A stretch of DNA of 30,017 nt from BMS3Bbin11 sp034659075 (lineage in GTDB: Bacteria; Pseudomonadota; Gammaproteobacteria; BMS3Bbin11): assembly GCA_034659075.1 (NCBI GenBank), contig JAYEGM010000188.1, positions 1-30,017 on the forward strand, read 5' to 3'. The translations under genes were made by a program, and so were the position numbers. The notes under the pieces are model-generated. The model had not been told where the DNA came from. It saw only the letters and a program-made list of their open reading frames with translations, and made no database searches. Each line of letters starts with the position of its first letter. Within the stretch, counting starts at the first letter, position 1. This document shows positions 24,089 to 30,017 of this stretch, piece by piece.

Positions 24089-25120
24089 TCATTTTGCTGA
24101 TGATGCGTTGGCACCTGAGCGATAATTGGCTAACAGGTCTTTCAATTTGCGATAGAGCTCAGGTGTCGCCGCCTTACTGCCAGTTTCTTCGATCACCTCA
24201 TCGGCAAGCTTATTCCAGTATGTGATCTCGCTTACATCAGGTTTCGCAAATTCTGTCCCCATCTTCTTTAAAGCCTGACGGGCATTTTTGTTGTCCTTTC
24301 GATTTATTTCATCCATTGAAGAGAAGGTTTTTGCGACAACATCTTTAACCACTTTCTGGTCTGCGGCACTTATTTTATTAAAACGTTTATTGTCGACTAC
24401 CAGTACACCAACAAGATAGAGCAGCGGAACATCAGTAATGCTGCGGATGCGAGTGTGCCACTGAAATGCAAGCGCACCAGTCGGTGTCGCGCCGATAGTA
24501 TCAATCAGGCCTGTTTGCAGGCCGGTGTAGACATCTGCCAGCGGCAGAGTGATAGGATGCACTCCCATTTTTCTGAACAGTGCTTCATTAAGTACATCGT
24601 CTTCGGGTATCCATAGTTTATGCTGTTTCAGGTCAGCGATGTTTTTTACCGTGCTGTTGGACATCAGGTAGGCAAAGCCACCTTCAGAAATTCCGAGTAT
24701 GGTAAAGCCTTTCTTTTCCATGCCCTTTTTAAGCAGTGGGTCGATAACAGGGCGGACATGATCGATTTCACCGTAATTTTTAAACACCATAGGCAGGCTG
24801 TAGATCTGCATGTCAGGGTAGGTAACTGCCAGGCTGCCTCCTGTCAGGGCGCCACCCTGCAACTGGCCGAGCCGAATTTTTTTCATCACGCTCTTGTCAT
24901 TGCCCATGACGCCGCCGGGGTAGAATTTCAGTTTTACCCGGCCAGCAGTTTTATCACTGATTTCCTTTGCCGCAGATCGCATATTCTTCATCCACGTCGT
25001 GCCGTCAGGCGCAAGCGTAGCTATTTTCAATGTCATCGCATGGCTATTGCTAAATGCTATAACTATTGCAATAAAAAGGAGTAATTGTACGAGCTGCTTA
25101 GGGGTATTATTTAGTGGCAT
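24089..25120 (-). CDS. TRAP transporter periplasmic substrate-binding protein (DctP/TatP type)
   Basis: The 343-aa protein has a Sec signal peptide (hydrophobic core LLLFIAIVIAF, cleavage probably after SHA at residue 28). The mature protein starts MTLKIATLAPDGTTW and has the DctP pattern YPGGVMGNDK, GALTGGSLAV, LPMVFKNYGEID, LKQHKLWIP and TGLIDTIGATP. It binds a solute in the periplasm and delivers it to the permeases. The TatT-type lipoprotein just upstream suggests the TatP subgroup, whose known Treponema member is thought to take hydrophobic ligands. The ATG is preceded by GGAAAG. The ligand is unknown. Confidence 0.92.
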   Translation of the reverse strand: MPLNNTPKQLVQLLLFIAIVIAFSNSHAMTLKIATLAPDGTTWMKNMRSAAKEISDKTAGRVKLKFYPGGVMGNDKSVMKKIRLGQLQGGALTGGSLAVTYPDMQIYSLPMVFKNYGEIDHVRPVIDPLLKKGMEKKGFTILGISEGGFAYLMSNSTVKNIADLKQHKLWIPEDDVLNEALFRKMGVHPITLPLADVYTGLQTGLIDTIGATPTGALAFQWHTRIRSITDVPLLYLVGVLVVDNKRFNKISAADQKVVKDVVAKTFSSMDEINRKDNKNARQALKKMGTEFAKPDVSEITYWNKLADEVIEETGSKAATPELYRKLKDLLANYRSGANASSAK

Positions 25121-25197
25121 ATCGTCTTTCCATACCTTTATGTTTTGAACGGGTGATTTTGCATATTATGCGGCGTTAGCCTTAAGGGCAGCTTTAT

Positions 25198-26046
25198 TTA
25201 GAAGAAGTCATCGGATTCATCCAATAATTGCTGTGCCTGTTCACGTGCCAGTGTGTTAACCAGCGTCATGCCAGGCGAGGAAACAGGGGCCTGCAGTACT
25301 TCATTCAGTAATTTATCGTGCAGCTGTTTATCAAATACTATGCGCGCATAGTACTGTGCATACAGTGTTTTAACCATCAGGTTTTTCCTGTCACTGTGGC
25401 GAATTGCCTGCTCAAAATACTCTTTAGCAAGTTCCGGCTTGCCACCCATGGCGGCTGGCAGGAAGGCATTGAGCACACCCAGATAGAGCTGAGCGTTGCC
25501 ATTATCCCATGCCGGGTCGAGTTCGACTACACGCAGCATAATGGCTTTGATCTTCGGGATGTCAGCAATAGCAGTCCAGTCTTCTGTTCTGGTTTGTATC
25601 CAGCCTGCCCAGGCGATTCCCCATGTATTCAGGACCGGCAGATTGCTTTTATTTATTTTCTGCAAAGCCTTTTCAAACTCAGGGAAGTGCTTTCCCTGAA
25701 TGTCACAAAATTCTGGCAACTGAATGCAGAAGGCATGCAAAGCATATTGTCGTGATTTCTCAGTTAAACGCATGGCACGCGCAGGTTTGGTGATGAAAGC
25801 GCCTGCATAGGAGCCGTACAAATTACTGCCGGCTATCAGAAGGTCGACGTCATCAGGAGACCCCTGAATAAAACTGTCTATCATGATGAGATAGGCGGGG
25901 GCGCCCTGTCGAACAGTATCAGGGTCATTTTGATTCTGGATTGCCTGACTAAGGTTGTCTGCCAGGTCTTTCGTTGCAGAGCTGACCAGCGTGTTGCAGG
26001 CACTGAGGGTAAGGAACGCGAATAAAAGGAGGGATAACCGTATCAC
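25198..26046 (-). CDS. TRAP-associated TPR lipoprotein, TatT component family
   Basis: The 282-aa product is a lipoprotein: signal peptide with lipobox LSAC (C17). The mature part is all-helical with degenerate TPR-like repeats (LLIAGSNLYGSYAGAF, DNGNAQLYLGVLNAFLP, AKEYFEQAIRH, VKTLYAQYYARIVFD), matching the TatT family. The Treponema homologue forms a trimer that docks binding protein TatP and may hold or pass hydrophobic ligands. The start is GTG 26046 with GAGAG upstream. It is the first gene of the TRAP operon, 77 bases before the binding protein, and lies behind a good promoter. Confidence 0.88.
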   Translation of the reverse strand: MIRLSLLLFAFLTLSACNTLVSSATKDLADNLSQAIQNQNDPDTVRQGAPAYLIMIDSFIQGSPDDVDLLIAGSNLYGSYAGAFITKPARAMRLTEKSRQYALHAFCIQLPEFCDIQGKHFPEFEKALQKINKSNLPVLNTWGIAWAGWIQTRTEDWTAIADIPKIKAIMLRVVELDPAWDNGNAQLYLGVLNAFLPAAMGGKPELAKEYFEQAIRHSDRKNLMVKTLYAQYYARIVFDKQLHDKLLNEVLQAPVSSPGMTLVNTLAREQAQQLLDESDDFF

Positions 26047-26075
26047 TGCTGAACTCTCTATTTTCTGGAGCCGTG

Positions 26076-26104
26076 ATTATACAGCTATCTTCGCCTCCTG
26101 CCAT
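26076..26104 (-). promoter_or_regulatory. Sigma-70 promoter of the TRAP operon
   Basis: Read on the minus strand: ATGGCA (-35, four of six consensus bases), a 17-base spacer, and a perfect TATAAT (-10, plus-strand 26076-26081). It lies 30 bases upstream of the GTG of the TatT-type gene. The -35 lies in a 6-bp inverted repeat (GCCTCC/GGAGGC, near 26093-26114) that may be the 3' end of the mltD transcript or an operator. Confidence 0.55.
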
Positions 26105-26153
26105 ACGCGGAGGCAACTTTAGGCGTAGTTAGACTGAGGACAGAAAGCAGGAA

Positions 26154-27620
26154 TCAGTAGCGCCAGATTTTTAGTTTCTGGCCCCTGAATAACATATCGC
26201 TGGCATTAATCTTGTTCCATTTGGTCAATTCATTAAGCGTGACCTTGTAACGCCTGGATAAGGACCAGAGCGTGTCGCCTTTTCTGACAGAAATGACTTT
26301 TGGAGACTGCTGCGACGGGGTGATTGCTGATTTTGGTGATCTTTTTGCGCTGATTGATGCTGTCTGGGTGACAGTTTTGCCTTTCCGGTAAGCCCTGGAG
26401 GCGGGTATCAAAAGATCCTGTCCGATATTGATCCTGTCATTTTTTAGATTATTTGTTTTCTTTAATGAGGCGACACTAATCCCATGCTGGCGGGCTATAC
26501 GCCCCAGGCTGTCTCCTTTTTTTACTTTATAGTGTGCCCAGCGCACGCGCTTGTGCTGGGGGATGCCGGCGATGGCATCGGCAACCATTTCTGAAGTGGA
26601 CGCTTTGACAAGCAGGCGGTGCGGGCCATCCGGATCGGTTGCCCAGCGTTTGAAACCGGGATTCAGCATCTCCAGTTCTTTAATCGGGATATTGGTGGCA
26701 TCTGCAACCACACCAAGATCTATCTGGCTGCTCATGCGAATAACACTAAAATAGGGTTCATTCGGGATGCGCGCAATTTTCAGTCCATATTTCTCAGGAT
26801 CTTTTATGATATTGCTGATCGCAATGAGCTTGGGTACATAGCGGCGTGTTTCATCACGAAGCTTGAGTGAGGTGTAATTTGTCGGTTTTCCTGCTCGGCG
26901 ATTTGCCTTGATGGCACGGGAAACAGTACCTTCACCTGCATTGTAGCTGGCCAGCGCCAATGCCCAGTCACCATCAAAGTCCTTGCTTAACTTCTCCAGG
27001 TAGTCGAGAGCTGAGCGCGTGGATGAATAAATATCTTTGCGTCCGTCATACCACCAGTTCTGTTTCAGGCCGTAGTGCCGTCCCGTTGCCGGGATGAATT
27101 GCCACAGGCCAACCGCTTTTGCACTGGACAGGGCATGCGGTTTATAGGCACTTTCAATAGCTGGTAATAGCGTAATTTCCATCGGCATGCGGCGATCTTC
27201 TACCTGGGTTGTAATGTAATACAGGTAGGGAGTTGCCCTGTTGAGCATACGCTCGATATATTCCGGGCGTGATGAATACCAGCGTTCATATTCGTCAATA
27301 TGCCGGCTTTTAATTGTTGGCAGGCCATATCCTGCACGAATTCTATCCCACAGGTCATTATAATCTTCTGTCGTATAGGCGACCTCTTTCGGCTGGTATT
27401 CCCTGGGGGCGGCAGTGTAGGAAGTGACGGAATAGGGTGCAGGCGTGTGTCGATCTATTTCGTCAGAGTCATCGTCAGACCCACCGAACAATTCAGAAAG
27501 GCTGGGTTCTGAATGACTTGATTGTGTTTCTTTGTGCTTTGTACTCGCACATCCAGAAATAAAAAGTGCGCCGCAAAGGAGCAGAGCGAGTAGTGTGCTT
27601 AGGGCCAGATTATTATTCAT
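26154..27620 (-). CDS. mltD: Membrane-bound lytic murein transglycosylase D
   Basis: MltD cleaves peptidoglycan glycan strands to anhydromuropeptides. The 488-aa protein is an outer-membrane lipoprotein (lipobox ISGC, C24). A low-complexity acidic linker (SDDDSDEIDRHTP) precedes the SLT domain: catalytic E156 in LLPAIESAYKPHALSS, then AVGLWQFIPATGRHYGL and ALASYNAGEGTVSRAI. Two LysM repeats (VKKGDSLGRIARQHGIS and VRKGDTLWSLSRRYKVT) bind peptidoglycan at the C-terminus. E. coli MltD has the same domain order. It is transcribed away from the yafS-like gene, across a 286-base AT-rich region. Confidence 0.94.
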   Translation of the reverse strand: MNNNLALSTLLALLLCGALFISGCASTKHKETQSSHSEPSLSELFGGSDDDSDEIDRHTPAPYSVTSYTAAPREYQPKEVAYTTEDYNDLWDRIRAGYGLPTIKSRHIDEYERWYSSRPEYIERMLNRATPYLYYITTQVEDRRMPMEITLLPAIESAYKPHALSSAKAVGLWQFIPATGRHYGLKQNWWYDGRKDIYSSTRSALDYLEKLSKDFDGDWALALASYNAGEGTVSRAIKANRRAGKPTNYTSLKLRDETRRYVPKLIAISNIIKDPEKYGLKIARIPNEPYFSVIRMSSQIDLGVVADATNIPIKELEMLNPGFKRWATDPDGPHRLLVKASTSEMVADAIAGIPQHKRVRWAHYKVKKGDSLGRIARQHGISVASLKKTNNLKNDRINIGQDLLIPASRAYRKGKTVTQTASISAKRSPKSAITPSQQSPKVISVRKGDTLWSLSRRYKVTLNELTKWNKINASDMLFRGQKLKIWRY

Positions 27621-27731
27621 CGAGATGCTGTCCAGATTCAGCTATTATAAAGGCCAAATGAACGACCTTTTGCATTTTTTTACCTGATAACAGCATAGAC
27701 TGTACAGATAGTTTATTCGTTTAAAGCAGTG

Positions 27732-27786
27732 TATCTTATCTCTTCAGCATATTCTAGAAAATAATTTAAATATGCTATATAAGATA
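27732..27786. promoter_or_regulatory. AT-rich nested palindrome between mltD and the yafS-like gene
   Basis: Outer arms TATCTTA (27732-27738) and TAAGATA (27780-27786) enclose inner arms AGCATATT (27746-27753) and AATATGCT (27769-27776); all are perfect. The spacing is asymmetric (7 bases on one side, 3 on the other). In a divergent promoter region this could be an operator, or part of a cruciform. Several TATACT-like hexamers (27792-27797, 27835-27840) lie beside it, but none has a convincing -35. The rest of 27621-27906 is very AT-rich with no other feature. Confidence 0.4.
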
Positions 27787-27906
27787 TTGTTTATACTTAG
27801 TTAAATATACTGTAATTTAGATTTATATTGTATGTATACTGCGAATAATCATGTTTAATTGTGTTGCACTATTTTGAGTATAGCCAGATTCCAAAAAAAA
27901 ACCATC

Positions 27907-28659
27907 ATGAGTAGTTTAGCTGAATGGAGCCGGAGTGATCTTGGTCAGTCATTATATACCGCTGAGAAACTAGCCCTGGGTAAATTTTTACCTGCCCTGA
28001 AAGGCGATATTGCTGTTCAGTATGGTTACGCTGGAACCCCATCACTGCTGGATTCCAGCAATATCGAAGAAAAATTCTTTTTACAGGGCAGCAAAAGCGG
28101 TACGGCAGAAATTAAACCCTCTGAGGTGGCTGCAGACATACAAACTTTATATATAGACGCGGGCTCAACGCTTCCTTTTCTGTCCTCGTCCGTTGATTTA
28201 TGTTTATTGCCGCACATGCTGGATTTTTCTGATAATCCGCATCAGTTGCTACGTGAAAGCAAAGACATTCTTGCCAGTGGCGGCCATCTGGTTATTCTTG
28301 GTTTTAATCCCTATAGCATCTGGGGAGTAAAAAAGTTCTTTTCTAAAGCTTCTGCCCCCTGGAACAGTCAGAATTATTCTATTTATAAAGTTCGGGACTG
28401 GCTCAGTCTGCTGGATTTTCATGTTAGCGGCGGTATGATGCTGTACTATTCTCCACCCATCCGGAACCATCATTTACGAAAGAAATTTTCCTTTATGGAA
28501 AATGCCGGTGATCGATGGTGGCCTATGCTGGGTGGGGTTTATCTGCTGATTGCGCAAAAACAGGATGTCGGAATGACCGTAATAGACCTGGGTGAAAAAA
28601 TCAGAAACCAGGGTTTTCTGAATATTGCAGAACCAGTAGTGAAAAGAAGTTTGAAGTAG
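27907..28659 (+). CDS. YafS-like methyltransferase-fold protein
   Basis: The 250-aa protein matches the E. coli YafS type: LPFLSSSVDLCLLPHMLDFSDNPH, HQLLRESKDILASGGHLVILGFNPYSIWG and a C-terminal DWLSLLDFHV segment resemble the later half of class I methyltransferases. The first SAM-binding motif is not recognisable (YGYAGTPSLL in place of a GxGxG loop), so activity is uncertain. I chose ATG 27907; an upstream GTG frame from 27859 adds residues not seen in the family. No clear ribosome binding site is visible. It lies just before rnhA and dnaQ, as yafS does in E. coli; the usual gloB between mltD and yafS is missing. Confidence 0.75.
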   Translation: MSSLAEWSRSDLGQSLYTAEKLALGKFLPALKGDIAVQYGYAGTPSLLDSSNIEEKFFLQGSKSGTAEIKPSEVAADIQTLYIDAGSTLPFLSSSVDLCLLPHMLDFSDNPHQLLRESKDILASGGHLVILGFNPYSIWGVKKFFSKASAPWNSQNYSIYKVRDWLSLLDFHVSGGMMLYYSPPIRNHHLRKKFSFMENAGDRWWPMLGGVYLLIAQKQDVGMTVIDLGEKIRNQGFLNIAEPVVKRSLK

Positions 28660-28689
28660 AAGTCTGAAGTAAGGGAGTGCAAAAATATT

Positions 28690-29139
28690 GTGTCTGAAGT
28701 TATTATCTATACCGATGGAGCCTGCCGTGGCAATCCCGGACCGGGTGGCTGGGGAGCTATTCTTGCCTATGGTAATAACGAAAAGCAATTATCAGGTTCT
28801 GAAACAGAAACAACCAACAACAGGATGGAACTAATGGCGGCTATCAGGGCACTGGAAAGCCTGACAAGATCCTGCCAGATAAATCTTTATACTGATTCAC
28901 AATATGTACGCAAAGGCATCCTCGAATGGATGGCTAACTGGAAAAAGCGCGGCTGGAAAACGGCCGCTAGAAAACCAGTAAAAAACAAAGACTTATGGGT
29001 GAGACTTGACGCAGCTATTGAGCGGCATAATATCGAGTGGCATTGGGTAAAAGGACATTCCGGTATAGCAGGGAATGAAATCGCTGATAGTCTGGCAAAC
29101 GAGGCAATAGACAAATTGCTGAATGGGAATGAATTATGA
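28690..29139 (+). CDS. rnhA: Ribonuclease HI
   Basis: RNase HI cuts RNA in RNA-DNA hybrids, removing primers and R-loops. The 149-aa protein has the complete active site: D9 (IYTDGACRGNPGPGGWG), E47 (NNRMELMAAIRAL), D69 (LYTDSQYV), H123 (VKGHSG) and D133. The basic helix (KKRGWKTAARKPVKNKDLW) that grips the hybrid is present. The start is GTG 28690 with AAGGGAG upstream at a long spacing. Its stop overlaps the dnaQ start in ATGA. Confidence 0.96.
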   Translation: MSEVIIYTDGACRGNPGPGGWGAILAYGNNEKQLSGSETETTNNRMELMAAIRALESLTRSCQINLYTDSQYVRKGILEWMANWKKRGWKTAARKPVKNKDLWVRLDAAIERHNIEWHWVKGHSGIAGNEIADSLANEAIDKLLNGNEL

Positions 29140-29846
29140 GACAAGTTGTTCTCGATACAGAAACCACCGGACTGGATCCTCATAAGGGACATCGTATAAT
29201 CGAAATTGGCTGCGTTGAATTGATTGACCGTAAGCGCACCGGAAATGAACTGCATCAATATTTACAGCCGGACCGGAAAATTGATGCCGGAGCCATAGAA
29301 GTCCACGGTATTACCAATGAGTTCCTGCAGGACAAGCCAAAATTTACCGATATCGTTGATGATTTCCTGGCCTATATCAAGGATTCGCAGCTAATCATTC
29401 ATAATGCGCCGTTTGATGTTGGGTTTATTAATGCCGAGCTGAAACTGACAGGCAGAGACCTGGGGGATACCAGTAAATATTGCGAAGTCATCGACAGCCT
29501 GGTGATGGCCAGACGCATGCGCCCCGGGCAGAAAAATTCTCTGGATGCGCTGTGTCGGCATTTTAATATTGATAATTCAACTAGAGAGCTGCATGGTGCG
29601 CTGCTGGATGCTGAACTGCTGGCAGAAGTTTATCTGGCTTTAACAGGTGGTCAGGAAGCGTTGTTTAAGGAAGCAGAATCTGGGCAGCAATCTGTGGCAG
29701 AGAAGATAATTCGCCAGCTGGATGCCAGTCGTCCTGCTTTGTCTATTATTCAGGCCAGTGAAGATGAGAGGGCTCAGCACGAAGCCTGGCTGGATCTGCT
29801 GGATTCTAAGACTGATGGTAAATGTTTGTGGCGCATAGGGTCGTGA
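29136..29846 (+). CDS. dnaQ: DNA polymerase III subunit epsilon
   Basis: Epsilon is the 3'-5' proofreading exonuclease of the replicative polymerase. The 236-aa protein has the exonuclease motifs: VLDTETTGLDP (D7, E9), HNAPFDVGFIN (D94) and LHGALLDAELLAE (H153, D158), the DEDDh arrangement. After the catalytic domain, QEALF (173-177) sits where the E. coli clamp-binding motif lies, followed by the flexible C-terminal tail that contacts the alpha subunit. It overlaps rnhA by 4 bases; in E. coli these two genes are divergent, here they are in one operon. Confidence 0.95.
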   Translation: MRQVVLDTETTGLDPHKGHRIIEIGCVELIDRKRTGNELHQYLQPDRKIDAGAIEVHGITNEFLQDKPKFTDIVDDFLAYIKDSQLIIHNAPFDVGFINAELKLTGRDLGDTSKYCEVIDSLVMARRMRPGQKNSLDALCRHFNIDNSTRELHGALLDAELLAEVYLALTGGQEALFKEAESGQQSVAEKIIRQLDASRPALSIIQASEDERAQHEAWLDLLDSKTDGKCLWRIGS

Positions 29847-29898
29847 TTTTTTTGTGCTGGCGCAAGGCCTGGTTCTTTCCTGTTTTATTTAATCTCTT

Positions 29899-29926
29899 GG
29901 GGTTCTATTCCCCGCAGCTTGCTGCG
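29899..29926. repeat. Hairpin-forming repeat-like element after dnaQ
   Basis: GGGG-TTCTATT-CCCC (29899-29913) is followed directly by CGCAGC-TT-GCTGCG (29913-29926). The CCCCGCAGCTTGCTGCG string resembles dispersed REP-like palindromes of gammaproteobacteria. It may protect or end the dnaQ transcript. Nothing else is seen up to the end of the window (30017). Confidence 0.4.
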
Positions 29927-30017
29927 AATATAGGTGAATGAGCGAATATATACACAAGAGTCATAATGTAACGGTATTAATGTACCACTTAGTATTTCCA
30001 GCGAAGTACCGAAGGGC

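Noticed and set aside
24034..24114. Upstream extension of the small TRAP permease
   Set aside because: It overlaps the binding-protein gene and ignores a well-placed TAAGGA before ATG 24033.
29847..30017. tRNA gene after dnaQ, as found in some relatives
   Set aside because: No cloverleaf, TTCRANY loop or CCA end can be found in these bases.

Overview
The window looks like a chromosomal segment of a gammaproteobacterium. The evidence is the conserved order smc-zipA-ligA (zipA is essentially gammaproteobacterial), the mltD / yafS-like / rnhA / dnaQ neighbourhood, and pssA next to leuA. I cannot name the genus. The overall feel is of a free-living, metal-exposed, possibly sulfur-cycle lineage; that is inference. 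I found no tRNA, rRNA, CRISPR array, transposase or phage gene.

Bases 1-2874 (+ strand) hold an arsenosugar/arsenic-methylation cluster: the 3' part of arsS, two arsenosugar-associated glycosyltransferase-like genes (TIGR04283 and TIGR04282 types), and arsM. Bases 2997-8081 (+) hold a loose series of membrane and stress-type genes: a Yip1-family membrane protein, an FMN-binding glutamate-synthase-like protein, a DUF3047 exported protein, a PsiE-family protein and a two-domain ChrA chromate transporter. A 94-aa protein of unknown function follows at 8379-8663.

Bases 8818-11439 (- strand) encode CysZ, an FGGY sugar kinase and QueF. Bases 11513-22165 (+) are housekeeping: smc-zipA-ligA-pssA, then leuA, a family-4 uracil-DNA glycosylase and rimI. 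Between pssA and leuA lie inverted arrays of a 7-base repeat and a leucine-rich 36-codon reading frame, overlapped by three mutually exclusive helices. This has the layout of an attenuator leader for leuA. ZipA appears to carry two tandem copies of its FtsZ-binding fold, the first degenerate.

Bases 22271-27620 (-) encode MltD, then a TRAP transporter operon in the order T-P-Q-M (TatT-type lipoprotein, periplasmic binding protein, small and large permease) behind a good sigma-70 promoter. An AT-rich divergent region with a nested palindrome separates mltD from a yafS-like degenerate methyltransferase, rnhA and dnaQ (+). The glyoxalase II gene (gloB), which often sits at this point, is absent.

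No wholly new multi-gene system is evident. The strongest leads are the putative leuA leader/attenuator, the duplicated ZipA domain, the four-part TRAP system and the arsenosugar cluster.
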